62,577 nt of DNA, taken from positions 1 through 62,577 of the forward strand of contig JBBTCH010000006.1 in NCBI GenBank assembly GCA_038043245.1, given 5' to 3'. Below are positions 45,657 through 54,052 of the stretch, piece by piece. Source of the stretch: JACPFV01 sp038043245 (GTDB lineage Bacteria > Pseudomonadota > Gammaproteobacteria > Nevskiales > Nevskiaceae). Made by a program: the position numbers and the translations under genes. Every line of letters begins with the position of its first letter. Position 1 is the stretch's first letter. The notes under the pieces were generated by a model, which saw nothing but the letters and a program-made list of their open reading frames with translations, was not told the origin of the DNA and searched no databases.

Positions 45657-45691
45657 TCGCACCAATACAAATCGACGCAAGGATCGCGAAC

Positions 45692-47011
45692 ATGCCCGGC
45701 GCATCTCAAAAAAGCACTCTGCGTTTCCTCTGTCTGCTGATCGGCGGCCTGTTCTGGGCGGGCCCGCTGCTGGCGCAACCTTCTTTGGTCACACCCGACA
45801 AGATCAGCAGCGGCGACACCGCCTGGATGCTGACTTCAACCGCGCTGGTGCTGCTGATGACCATCCCCGGTCTCGCGCTGTTCTACGCCGGCATGGTGCG
45901 GCAGAAAAACGTGCTGTCCACCGCCCTGCAAAGCATCACCATCGCCTGCATCGTCAGCGTGCTGTGGATGGTGGTCGGCTACAGCCTGGCCTTCACGCCC
46001 GGCAGCCCGTGGATCGGCGGTCTGGACCGCGTGATGCTGCAGGGCATGACGTTCGACAAGCTGCAGGGCCTGCTCAGCGTCAGCCATATCGCGCCGTCGA
46101 TTCCGGAATCGGTGTTCGTGATGTATCAGCTGACGTTCGCGATCATCACGCCGGCGCTGATCGCCGGCGCGTTTGCCGAGCGCATGAAGTTCGGCGCCAT
46201 GGTCATGTTCATGACGCTGTGGTCGCTGCTGGTGTACGTGCCAGTGGCGCACTGGGTGTGGGAGCCGGGCGGCTGGCTGGCCGTGCTCGGCGCGCAGGAT
46301 TTCGCCGGCGGCACCGTGGTGCACATCAATGCCGGCGCCGCCGGGCTGATGTGCGCGTTCATGCTCGGCCCGCGCGAGGGCTACGGCAAGGTGCCGTTCA
46401 TCCCCTACAACCTCGGCCTGACCATGACCGGCGCCGCGCTGCTGTGGGTCGGCTGGTTCGGCTTCAACGCCGGATCGGCGGTCGCCGCCGACGGCCGCGC
46501 CGGCATGGCGATGCTGGTGACTCACGTCGCCGCCGCCACCGCGACGCTGACCTGGATGCTGGTCGAGTGGGTCACGCGCCGCCATGCCACCCTGCTCGGC
46601 GCCTGTTCGGGCGCGGTCGCCGGACTGGTGGCGATCACGCCGGCATCCGGCTTCGTCGATCTCACCGGCGCGTTCGCCATTGGCGCCGCCGCCGGACTGT
46701 TCTGCTACTGGGGTGCCACCGGCTTGAAGCGCGTGCTGGATGCGGACGACTCGCTCGATGTCTTCGGCATCCACGGCATCGGCGGGCTGGTTGGCGCCAT
46801 CCTCACCGGCGTGTTCTCGCAGAAAATCATCAGCGGCGCCGAGGCCAACCTGGCGGTGCAGGTCATCGGCGCCTTCATCACGCTGTTCTACAGCGCGCTG
46901 ATGTCCTTGCTGATCCTGCTGTTGACCAAGCTCACCATCGGTCTGCGCGTGACGCCGGAGCAGGAAGAGGTCGGACTCGACCTGACCTTGCACGGCGAAA
47001 AGATTCCCTGA
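45692..47011 (+). CDS. amtB: Ammonium transporter (Amt/AmtB)
   Basis: 439 residues: a signal sequence (LCLLIGGLFWAGPLLAQ) and about 11 membrane helices. Conserved blocks: LMTIPGLALFYAGMVRQKNV, DFAGGTVVHINAGAAGL, GWFGFNAGS and DVFGIHGIGGLVGAILTG, which include the twin pore His residues. It takes up ammonium under nitrogen limitation. glnK, the usual partner, is not adjacent; the next gene is an unrelated small one. ATG 45692 is chosen for the signal peptide. Confidence 0.94.
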   Translation: MPGASQKSTLRFLCLLIGGLFWAGPLLAQPSLVTPDKISSGDTAWMLTSTALVLLMTIPGLALFYAGMVRQKNVLSTALQSITIACIVSVLWMVVGYSLAFTPGSPWIGGLDRVMLQGMTFDKLQGLLSVSHIAPSIPESVFVMYQLTFAIITPALIAGAFAERMKFGAMVMFMTLWSLLVYVPVAHWVWEPGGWLAVLGAQDFAGGTVVHINAGAAGLMCAFMLGPREGYGKVPFIPYNLGLTMTGAALLWVGWFGFNAGSAVAADGRAGMAMLVTHVAAATATLTWMLVEWVTRRHATLLGACSGAVAGLVAITPASGFVDLTGAFAIGAAAGLFCYWGATGLKRVLDADDSLDVFGIHGIGGLVGAILTGVFSQKIISGAEANLAVQVIGAFITLFYSALMSLLILLLTKLTIGLRVTPEQEEVGLDLTLHGEKIP

Positions 47012-47031
47012 AGTAACACCCGAGAAACGGC

Positions 47032-47337
47032 ATGGCGGAAACAGAACGATTCGGGCTGGCCAGCCACCTTTACGTCAAGCTGCGCCGATCACACGCGCGC
47101 GTGGTGGATGTGGCCTGGATGGCGCAGAACGATGAGTACGCGAAGGAGATCCTGCGCATCGCACGAGAATCACCAGACGCGGACGTGGCGAAAATCGTTG
47201 AACGCTTCGAGGAATTGCTGGGCATCAGACGCGCTGCGCCTGCACCCACGCCAGCCCCTGTGGCCAAGCCCGCGCCGAAACCCGCCACCGCGCTGGAAAA
47301 AGAAGTCGCCCGGCACTACACCGGACATCTTCGCTAG
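47032..47337 (+). CDS. Hypothetical protein with Pro/Ala-rich C-terminus
   Basis: 101 residues following amt after 20 bases. A helical N-terminal half (DEYAKEILRIARESPDADVA) is joined to a Pro/Ala/Lys stretch (APAPTPAPVAKPAPKPATAL). No family recognised. Its stop overlaps the stop of the convergent NUDIX gene. Confidence 0.55.
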   Translation: MAETERFGLASHLYVKLRRSHARVVDVAWMAQNDEYAKEILRIARESPDADVAKIVERFEELLGIRRAAPAPTPAPVAKPAPKPATALEKEVARHYTGHLR

Positions 47338-47849
47338 GTTTTTATCAAGGCCATCGCCGCATAGATGCGCTGATCGATCATCAAGCCTTCGGCGGCTTTG
47401 CGCCGCAACCAGCCCACGAGGCTCGATGCGCCGACACGATGCACCGTGATGTCTTCGCCGTCGACGCCGCCGCCGCTGTGGATTCGTTTGAGATCGGTAA
47501 CTTCAACGAAATAAAGCTGCTCACTGGTCAGGCCCGGCGCGGTCGGGCCTGAATGCAGGATGCGCGCGCTGGCGCCTTGGTAGCCGGTCTCCTCCAGGAG
47601 TTCGCGCATCGCGGAATCCTCGATGCTCTCGCCACGATGCGCGGCTTCGTCGCCGATGATGCCGGCGGGCAGTTCGAGGGTGCGCGCGTTCACCGGGACA
47701 CGGAACTGCTCAACCAGCAGCCATTCGTTTTCCCTTGTTACGGCGACGATGTGGGCGGCACCGCGTGCGTTGACTCGCGAGACGTATTCCCAGCGACCGC
47801 ACTTTTTGAGCTCGAGGAATTTCCCCCGATGCAGGATCTCTTCGCTCAG
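47334..47849 (-). CDS. NUDIX hydrolase (ADP-ribose pyrophosphatase-like), non-canonical start
   Basis: The Nudix box is ESIEDSAMRELLEETGY, preceded by RTLELPAGIIGDE, as in ADP-ribose/sugar-nucleotide pyrophosphatases. Homologous sequence (LHRGKFLELKKCGRWEYVSR) continues upstream well beyond the first GTG in frame (47693), but no ATG, GTG or TTG precedes it. The best start is CTG at 47849, overlapping the diiron gene's stop as CTGA, giving 171 residues, the family's usual size. Translation may be by coupling from the upstream gene. The catalytic Glu pair is intact. Confidence 0.75.
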   Translation of the reverse strand: MSEEILHRGKFLELKKCGRWEYVSRVNARGAAHIVAVTRENEWLLVEQFRVPVNARTLELPAGIIGDEAAHRGESIEDSAMRELLEETGYQGASARILHSGPTAPGLTSEQLYFVEVTDLKRIHSGGGVDGEDITVHRVGASSLVGWLRRKAAEGLMIDQRIYAAMALIKT

Positions 47850-49060
47850 TGGACGGCCTGTTTGCTGACGAACTGGGTCACGGTCTCGTCGGGCTTGAGC
47901 AGGTCTTCAGCCGACAGCTGCGTGGCGTTGCGGCCGCCGAGGAAATCAGTAAGTCCGGATTTGGCGTACTGCGCGCGGATGCGGTCACTCATCAGGCCGA
48001 TGTATTCGAGGTTGGGCATCAAGCGCTGGAACATGATCTGGCGGAACATGGTCATGCTCGGCGCGTTGAGCACGACTTCGTCCCAGTCTTTCAGCGACAG
48101 CTGGCCCTCGAACCAGTCGTAGTACATCTCGCGGCCGAGGAAGCGGTTGCGCATCAGCAGGGCGACTTCAAACGCCCAGTCCTCGCGCTCGCGGCGCTCG
48201 GACTCGGACAGCTGCTTGGTGATGTGTTCCCGGAGCGCCAACACGCCGTAATGCACGTGGCGCGCCTCGTCCTGGATCACGTACTTCAGCAATTGCTTGA
48301 GCAGTGGCTCGCTGGTCATGTTGTAGAAGGTGGTGAAGGCGCCGAGCGCGAGACCTTCGACCATGATCTGCATGCCGAGGAATTTGACGTCCCAGCGCTT
48401 GTCGGTGAGCAGGTCGTCGAGGATCACGAACAGGTTGTCGTTGATGACATAGACCTTGTTCATCTTCGAATCGAGGTAGCGGAAGAACACTTCGAGGTGG
48501 CGGCCTTCGTCCATCACCTGCGTCGCGCCATAGAGTTTGGCGTCCATCCACTGCACGCTCTCGGTGACCTGGGCCGCGGCGTAGAGCGCACCCTGTTCGC
48601 CGTGCATGAACTGCGCCAGCGACCACGCCGTCCAGTCATGCGCGTAACGCAGTTTTTCCTTGGCATTGAGCTTGATGCCCTTGGCCTCGAGCTGTGGAAA
48701 CGGCAGATAGTCCAGCGGCATCAGCGGGCGCTCCGGATTCTCCGGATCGACGTTGGTGCTCCAATCCAGATCGCGGTCGCCGTTCCATTGATTGACCACG
48801 GCGCGGCGGTACAGCTCGTACATTTCCGGGAATTCGCTGCCGTAGTTGAGATCGAAGTGCGCCGAGTGGCTGGCCTTCATCGCCGCCGAATCCGCCTGTG
48901 CGCCGCGGGTGAACAAGCCGCGGATCGCCGACGGCGCGATGGAGGCCGCGACCTTGGCGTTCTTCACCGACAGCATCATGTTGATGTTGTCGAACGTGGA
49001 GTAGATCGTGTTCTGCGCCTTTTGCGGAAGTCCGAGCAGCATGCGGTCGGTGATGGACAT
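47846..49060 (-). CDS. Ferritin-like diiron oxygenase
   Basis: 404-residue helical protein with a complete diiron carboxylate set: Glu155 (MHGEQGAL), E185-x-x-H188 (DEGRH), Glu235 (VEGLAL) and E265-x-x-H268 (DEARHVHYG). The pattern matches R2-like, arylamine N-oxygenase-like and acyl desaturase-like diiron enzymes rather than storage ferritins. A ferredoxin-type reductase gene precedes it after 12 bases and is its likely electron donor. The substrate is unknown; hydrophobic N-terminal helices and the gene neighbourhood favour a lipid-like one. GAGGAGG-type sequence precedes the ATG. Confidence 0.82.
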   Translation of the reverse strand: MSITDRMLLGLPQKAQNTIYSTFDNINMMLSVKNAKVAASIAPSAIRGLFTRGAQADSAAMKASHSAHFDLNYGSEFPEMYELYRRAVVNQWNGDRDLDWSTNVDPENPERPLMPLDYLPFPQLEAKGIKLNAKEKLRYAHDWTAWSLAQFMHGEQGALYAAAQVTESVQWMDAKLYGATQVMDEGRHLEVFFRYLDSKMNKVYVINDNLFVILDDLLTDKRWDVKFLGMQIMVEGLALGAFTTFYNMTSEPLLKQLLKYVIQDEARHVHYGVLALREHITKQLSESERREREDWAFEVALLMRNRFLGREMYYDWFEGQLSLKDWDEVVLNAPSMTMFRQIMFQRLMPNLEYIGLMSDRIRAQYAKSGLTDFLGGRNATQLSAEDLLKPDETVTQFVSKQAVH

Positions 49061-49072
49061 GGGGTGCCTCCT

Positions 49073-50155
49073 CTAAAAGTCGATGGTGACGCGACTGGCA
49101 GCATACGCCGAGCACGCCAGCGTGTAGCCCTGCGCTTTTTCGTCGGCCGCCAGGCAATTGGGTTCGTTCAGGGCGACCACGCCCTCCAACACATGGATCT
49201 TGCAGCTGGCACAACCGCCGACCGTGCAGGAAAACGGCAGCGCGACGCCCTCGCGCAGCCCCGCCTCGAGAATGGTTTCGCCAACCTGCTGCTGCACGCT
49301 GCGATTCGAGCGCTTGAAAATGATTTCCTGAGCCGCGGTCGGTTTTGCAGACGAAGATTTTGGCGCCGCGAGAAAACGCTCGCGGCGGATTTGTGTTGCA
49401 GGAACACCGCCCGCACGCAGTGCTTTTTCGGTGGCATCCATCAGTGCCACAGGCCCGCACAGGTAATAGTCGTTATCGCCTGCGCCGAGCAGCGCGGTAG
49501 CGCGTTCGCCACTCAGTCGGCCGGATTCGCCACTCCATCCCGCTGCAGGCTGCGACAGCACGTGAACGATCTGCACCCCCGGATGGCGGCGCGCGAATGC
49601 GTCGAGACGCTCGCGGAAAATGACCTCATCCTGCGAACGCGAGGCGTAGACCAGCCGCGCGGTGCGTGACGCATCCAGCGCCAGCGCGGTCTCGATCAGA
49701 CTGATGACCGGCGTGATACCGGAGCCGGCGGCGAGAAACACCAGCGGCCGGCGGCTGGCCGGATCGAGGACGAAATCACCACTGGGTCCGGCGACGGTAT
49801 AACGGTCGCCGACGCTGAGACTTTGGCTGACATGGGAGGAAGCGACACCGCTCGGCAAGGATTTGACCGTGAACGCCAGCGCACCGCCTTCAGGTGCCGA
49901 CAGCGAATACGCGCGCTTGACGATGGCGCCCCCGACCGGGAAACAGTGGGTCAGATACTGGCCGGCGCGGAACACGATGCGGCGGCCATCCTCCGGCTCG
50001 ACCAGCACCGTCACCGTCGTCGGTGTTTCGCGATGGATGTCGACCACCCGCACTGAACGCAGCGCGCCGCCGGAACTGCCCTGCATCCAGCGCTTCGAGC
50101 CCCCTCGCGGGCGCTCGATGACGACACGGCGCGGTTTCGATTTAAAAAAAAGCAT
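49073..50155 (-). CDS. NAD(P)H oxidoreductase with FAD, NAD and plant-type 2Fe-2S domains
   Basis: 360 residues from ATG 50155 (MLFFKSKPRR); ATG 50176 is an alternative. Order: FAD domain (KRAYSLSA), NAD domain (FLAAGSGITPVISLIET and YYLCGPVALMDA), and a C-terminal plant-type ferredoxin (CTVGGCASC, with the fourth Cys in TLAC). This is the PaaE/ferredoxin-reductase layout that feeds electrons to diiron oxygenases. It is read first, followed 12 bases later by the diiron gene. Confidence 0.88.
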   Translation of the reverse strand: MLFFKSKPRRVVIERPRGGSKRWMQGSSGGALRSVRVVDIHRETPTTVTVLVEPEDGRRIVFRAGQYLTHCFPVGGAIVKRAYSLSAPEGGALAFTVKSLPSGVASSHVSQSLSVGDRYTVAGPSGDFVLDPASRRPLVFLAAGSGITPVISLIETALALDASRTARLVYASRSQDEVIFRERLDAFARRHPGVQIVHVLSQPAAGWSGESGRLSGERATALLGAGDNDYYLCGPVALMDATEKALRAGGVPATQIRRERFLAAPKSSSAKPTAAQEIIFKRSNRSVQQQVGETILEAGLREGVALPFSCTVGGCASCKIHVLEGVVALNEPNCLAADEKAQGYTLACSAYAASRVTIDF

Positions 50156-50257
50156 GGGCGCAGACTGCACCGGCATCGCAAAAGCGTCAATCAGCGGTAA
50201 TTTCGATTCTCGGCTCGCGCGTCCGGGATCGATCCACAAATCAGCGCAAAAAAAGAT

Positions 50258-51094
50258 CTACGCCGATCTGAGGCCGACGGGTGTCGCCGTCTTGATCTCA
50301 AACGATGCGTTCGGACCCTGCGCCAGATGCTTGACCAACAGATTCATCGCAGCGCGAACGTCGGTGTCGAACTGGAACGGCGGATTCAGCACCAGCAACC
50401 CGCAGGCGTGCATCTGGCCCGCCGCGGGCGCGCCGTTGTCGAACTCGTAGGCCCGCCACGGGCGGTTCAGCGCGGCGACCTTGCGCAGAAACTGGTCGGC
50501 GGCACGGCGGTTCTTCAGCGCGTACCAGACCGCGTAGATGCCGTGCGCGAATCGTGCCTGCGCGGCTTTGAGGAACTGTGCGGCGGCGTCAAACTCGTCG
50601 GGCCGCTCGAACGGCGGGTCGATCAGGATCAGCCCGCGCTTTTCCTTCGGCGGCAGCAGCGACGCGGCCTCGTAGCCATCGCGCTGGTGCAGTTCGACGC
50701 CCGCGCAATTCGCCTTGAGCTGCGCGGCGATGGCCGGCACTTTTTCGCACAGCACCACGCGATCCTGCGGCCGCGCCAGCGCGCGTGCGATCAGTGGCGA
50801 GCCGGGGTAGTTGCGCAAACCACCGCCGGGATTCTCTTCGCGCACCAGGCGCAGCAAGGTCGCCAGTGGCTCCGGCACATCCGCCAGCTCCGCCAAGCGC
50901 GCGATGCCGTCGCGCCACTCGCCGGTCTTATCCGCCGCAACACTGTCGAGCCGGTAAGCCCCTGCCCCGGCATGAGTGTCGAGAAAGCACCACGGCGTGT
51001 CCTTGCGGTTGAGCGCGGCCAGCAGTCCGCACAGCAGCGTGTGCTTGAACACATCGGCGAAGTTGCCGGCATGGAACTGGTGCTGGTAGTGCAA
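50258..51094 (-). CDS. rlmJ: 23S rRNA (adenine(2030)-N6)-methyltransferase
   Basis: 278 residues. HYQHQFHAGNFADVFKHTLL is the family N-terminus, LDTHAGAGAYRL the SAM site and LIDPPFERPDEF the catalytic DPPF-type motif. The start is TTG at 51094 with an AAGAG element ten bases upstream; there is no ATG. A diverged copy of the first 16 codons with a normal ATG stands 162 bases upstream (51209-51256), suggesting that this copy has lost or replaced its original 5' end. Confidence 0.93.
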   Translation of the reverse strand: MHYQHQFHAGNFADVFKHTLLCGLLAALNRKDTPWCFLDTHAGAGAYRLDSVAADKTGEWRDGIARLAELADVPEPLATLLRLVREENPGGGLRNYPGSPLIARALARPQDRVVLCEKVPAIAAQLKANCAGVELHQRDGYEAASLLPPKEKRGLILIDPPFERPDEFDAAAQFLKAAQARFAHGIYAVWYALKNRRAADQFLRKVAALNRPWRAYEFDNGAPAAGQMHACGLLVLNPPFQFDTDVRAAMNLLVKHLAQGPNASFEIKTATPVGLRSA

Positions 51095-51130
51095 GTGCGG
51101 TGATCTCTTTTGACGGCCCCGATGCCCGGC

Positions 51131-51256
51131 CTATCGCCGGGCCCGGGGTCGGTCCACAGCGCCGAGCGCGTCGATGTGATCGTATCCGGCGGCGAGGCGC
51201 TGTGGCCGAAACACATCGGCGAAATTGCCGGCATGGAACTGATGTTGGTAGTGCAT
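51131..51256 (-). pseudogene. Vestigial 5' end of a second rlmJ allele
   Basis: ATG 51256 opens 16 codons (MHYQHQFHAGNFADVF) that match rlmJ. They differ from the intact copy only at the start codon and at four other codons, each a synonymous third-position change (CAA/CAG, CAT/CAC, AAT/AAC, TTT/TTC). After codon 16 the sequence becomes unrelated and stops at 51131. It begins nine bases after the SulP stop. Confidence 0.8.
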
Positions 51257-51265
51257 TGAGTCGCT

Positions 51266-53056
51266 TCAAAATCCCGGCAGGGATTCGGGTGCCGGCTCGG
51301 ATTCGTTCAGGCGCTTCACCGCGGCCTCAGCCGAGGCGTAATACCAGCGCTTGCCGGTCTCCTTCAGGTAGCCGGCTTCGCGCAGCACCTTGAGCACACT
51401 GCGCTGCGCGCCGCACACCGCAACGAAGATGCCGCCGCCATTGAGGTCGTCAATCAGGCCCTCGAGCGCCACCAGTCCGGTGGCGTCGATGGTCGGCACT
51501 GCGGACAAATCCAGAATCACCGCGCGCACCGATTTGTCGTGATTGCGCAGCGCTGCCATGGCGCGCTCGGCGGCGCCAAAGAACAGCGGCCCGGCGATCT
51601 CGTAGAACCGCGCGTTCTTCGGCAACCCCGCCGGCGCCTGCGGATGACCTTCGCCAATGAGATTGACCATCGACACCTTGCTCATGCGGTGCATGAAAAA
51701 CAGTGCCCCCATCACCACACCCACGCTGATCGCCACCACCATGTCCACCAGCACGGTGAGGCCGAAGCAGCTCAGCATCAGCAGCACGTCGCCACGCGGG
51801 GCCACTCGCAGGATGCGGACGAAATTGCGCCGCTCGCTCATGTTCCAGGCCACCATCAGCAGCAGCGCGGCGAGTCCGCACATCGGCAGCCACGACAGCA
51901 GCGGCGCCAGCGTCAGCATGCAGGTGAACACGAACAGCGCATGCACCAGGGCAGCGATCGGCGACCGCGCGCCGGCGCGGATGCTGGCCGCGGTGCGCGC
52001 CAGCGCACCGGTGGCGGGAATGCCTCCGAACAGCGGCGCAACCAGATTGCCCAGGCCCTGTGCCACCAGTTCGGCATCCGGATCGTGCTTCTTGCCGGTC
52101 ATGCCGTCGGCGATCACCGCGCACAGCAGCGACTCGATCGCACCCAGCAGGGCGATGGCAAACGCCGGGCCGATCAGGGAGCGGATCAGCTCGAAGGAAA
52201 GCTCGAGGTGGGCGCCGTCCTTGCCCGGCAACTCCCAGGGCCAGTGCCATTCCGGCAGCAGCGGCGGAATGCCGGCGTGCGTCACGCCGTCGAGCGTGTA
52301 GCTGAAGCGATCGGCGATGGTGGTCAGCGTCAACCCGGGAAACTGGGTTTTGATCAGCCAGGCCGCGAACCCTGCGAACAGCGCGGCCCCCAGATACGCC
52401 GGCCCCGGCAACCGCAACCGCGGCCATAGCACCAGCAGTGCCAGCGTGGTGGCCCCGACGCCGAGCTCGACGGGATTGAAGTCCGGCAGCGCCCAGAACA
52501 CCTGACCAATACGCGCAAGGAAGTGCTCACTGCCCTCGGCTGTCAGGCCGAAGAAATCCTTGAGTTGCAGACTGGCGATGACCAGCGCGATGCCGGCGGT
52601 GAATCCGGTCGTCACTGAATACGGGATGTACTGGATCAGCTGGCCCATGCGGCCCCAGCCCAGAGCGATCAGCATGGCGCCGGCCATGAAAGTCGCCACC
52701 AGCAGGCCGCCGAGCCCGTGCTGCTGCGCGATCGGGAACAGGATCACCACGAAGGCGGCAGTGGGACCGGACACATTGAAGCGCGAACCACCCGCCAGCG
52801 CGATGACAGCGCCGGCGATGAACGCGGTGTAGAGACCGTGCTGCGGCGGTACGCCCGACGCAATGGCGAGCGCCAGCGACAAGGGCACGGCGATGATGCC
52901 GACAGCGATTCCAGCGAGGAGGTCCGCGCGAAACTGTGTGCCGCGATAGCCGTCGCGCCAAGTGTCCTTCAGCGCCGAGGCAATCGGCGGAAAGGCGCGC
53001 TGTATGACGTGGAAGACGGGCAAGGACGAACTGCGCGGGCGGGCTTGCCGTGACAC
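51266..53056 (-). CDS. SulP family anion (sulfate/bicarbonate) transporter with STAS domain
   Basis: 596 residues. The N-terminus leads into about 12 membrane segments with the SulP signature blocks DLLAGIAVGIIAVPLSLALA and SGPTAAFVVILFPI. The C-terminal STAS domain (about 460-570) holds VILDLSAVPTIDATGLVALE. Family members carry sulfate, bicarbonate or other anions; sulfate is plausible given cysH and cysC nearby. Neither a carbonic anhydrase nor cysJI genes are seen. Confidence 0.88.
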   Translation of the reverse strand: MSRQARPRSSSLPVFHVIQRAFPPIASALKDTWRDGYRGTQFRADLLAGIAVGIIAVPLSLALAIASGVPPQHGLYTAFIAGAVIALAGGSRFNVSGPTAAFVVILFPIAQQHGLGGLLVATFMAGAMLIALGWGRMGQLIQYIPYSVTTGFTAGIALVIASLQLKDFFGLTAEGSEHFLARIGQVFWALPDFNPVELGVGATTLALLVLWPRLRLPGPAYLGAALFAGFAAWLIKTQFPGLTLTTIADRFSYTLDGVTHAGIPPLLPEWHWPWELPGKDGAHLELSFELIRSLIGPAFAIALLGAIESLLCAVIADGMTGKKHDPDAELVAQGLGNLVAPLFGGIPATGALARTAASIRAGARSPIAALVHALFVFTCMLTLAPLLSWLPMCGLAALLLMVAWNMSERRNFVRILRVAPRGDVLLMLSCFGLTVLVDMVVAISVGVVMGALFFMHRMSKVSMVNLIGEGHPQAPAGLPKNARFYEIAGPLFFGAAERAMAALRNHDKSVRAVILDLSAVPTIDATGLVALEGLIDDLNGGGIFVAVCGAQRSVLKVLREAGYLKETGKRWYYASAEAAVKRLNESEPAPESLPGF

Positions 53057-53177
53057 TTTACGCTTCTGCTGCGGAACGCGTGGTAATGCGGGTCGTCACC
53101 GCAGGCTGCACGCGCGTCAACCACTGCGTCCAAAGGGCGTTATCGGGGGTAATCAGCCGCACACAGCGAGGTGCCTC

Positions 53178-53567
53178 ATGCAAGGACGTCACGGACTTTT
53201 AGCCGCAATCATCGCGCTGTCTACGCTGGTGCCCGCCACCGCGATGGCCGATCACCGCCACCATCATGGCGGCGCGCGCTACAACTTCAGCTTCAACTAC
53301 GGCTCGCCGTATTACCACGGCGGCTATTACCGCCCCTATGCGCACCACAGGCACTACGGCCCACGTTTCGGCCCCACGTTCTATTACTACGAAGTGCCGG
53401 TGGTCCGCGAATACGAGGTCACGCGCATCGTCGAACCGACGCCGCAGATCTCCGGCCCGCCGCCGGCGCAGAACTGGTATCTGTGCGAGGACAGCGGCGA
53501 GTACTACCCCTACGTCACCGAGTGCGATAGCGACTGGAAGATCGTGCCGGCGACGCCGCGCAAATGA
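53178..53567 (+). CDS. His/Tyr-rich exported protein
   Basis: 129 residues. A Sec signal (LLAAIIALSTLVPATAMA) is followed by a His/Tyr/Gly-rich stretch (HHHGGARYNFSF, YHGGYYRPYAHHRHYG) that may bind metal, and a C-terminal block NWYLCEDSGEYYPYVTEC with two Cys, frequent in small envelope proteins of Proteobacteria. Function unknown. Its stop overlaps the next gene's start (ATGA). GAGGTG precedes the ATG. Confidence 0.7.
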   Translation: MQGRHGLLAAIIALSTLVPATAMADHRHHHGGARYNFSFNYGSPYYHGGYYRPYAHHRHYGPRFGPTFYYYEVPVVREYEVTRIVEPTPQISGPPPAQNWYLCEDSGEYYPYVTECDSDWKIVPATPRK

Positions 53568-54019
53568 GGCTGGCCCTCGCGTTTTCCGCGCTCGGCCTGC
53601 TGCTGGCCGGCTGTGCCAGTGTGCCCAGCGCGCCGACGGTGGCGGTGATGCCGGCGCCGAACAAACCGTTTGACGTCTTCCAGGAAGACAACGCGGTCTG
53701 CCGCTACTACGCCGACAAGGAAGTGCGCGGTCTGCCGACACCGTCCGACACCACCACCGCACGCGCCCTCGGCGGCGCCGTATTGGGCGCTGCCGCTGGC
53801 GCACTGCTGGGCCAGAGCGGCGAGGCCGCCGCCATCGGCGCCGGGGCCGGTCTGCTGCTCGGCGCAGCCGACGCCGATGACGACTGGGACCGCCCGAGCT
53901 ACGGCTTGCAGCGGCGCTATGACATCGCCTACCAGCAGTGCATGTACTCCAAGGGCAACCAGATTCCGGGTTACGCGGTGCAGAGTTACGCCCCGCCGCC
54001 GCGACGCAGAAAACAATAG
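53564..54019 (+). CDS. Glycine-zipper lipoprotein
   Basis: 151 residues. MRLALAFSALGLLLAGC is a lipoprotein signal (Cys17). A Gly/Ala zipper (GGAVLGAAAGALLGQSG then GAGAGLLLGAAD) follows, then YDIAYQQCMYSKGNQIPGY, shared with YMGG/glycine-zipper outer-membrane proteins. Coupled to the His/Tyr-rich protein by a 4-base overlap; the pair probably acts together in the envelope. Confidence 0.75.
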   Translation: MRLALAFSALGLLLAGCASVPSAPTVAVMPAPNKPFDVFQEDNAVCRYYADKEVRGLPTPSDTTTARALGGAVLGAAAGALLGQSGEAAAIGAGAGLLLGAADADDDWDRPSYGLQRRYDIAYQQCMYSKGNQIPGYAVQSYAPPPRRRKQ

Positions 54020-54028
54020 CTATCATGC

Positions 54029-54048
54029 CGCTCCGAAATATCGGAGCG
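54029..54048 (+). promoter_or_regulatory. Hairpin sequestering the acs Shine-Dalgarno
   Basis: CGCTCCGA-AATA-TCGGAGCG forms a perfect 8-bp stem in the acs leader. The GGAG inside its right arm (54043-54046) is the ribosome site six bases before the ATG. TATCAT at 54021-54026 is a possible -10. Confidence 0.55.
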
Positions 54049-54052
54049 CAGG

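Noticed and set aside
51121..51150. GC-rich hairpin between the two rlmJ 5' copies as a mobile-element end
   Set aside because: GCCCGGC/GCCGGGC pairs well but has no partner copy or transposase; taken as incidental.
52962..53177. N-terminal extension of the His/Tyr-rich protein
   Set aside because: The upstream part overlaps SulP and would bury the signal peptide; ATG 53178 is used.
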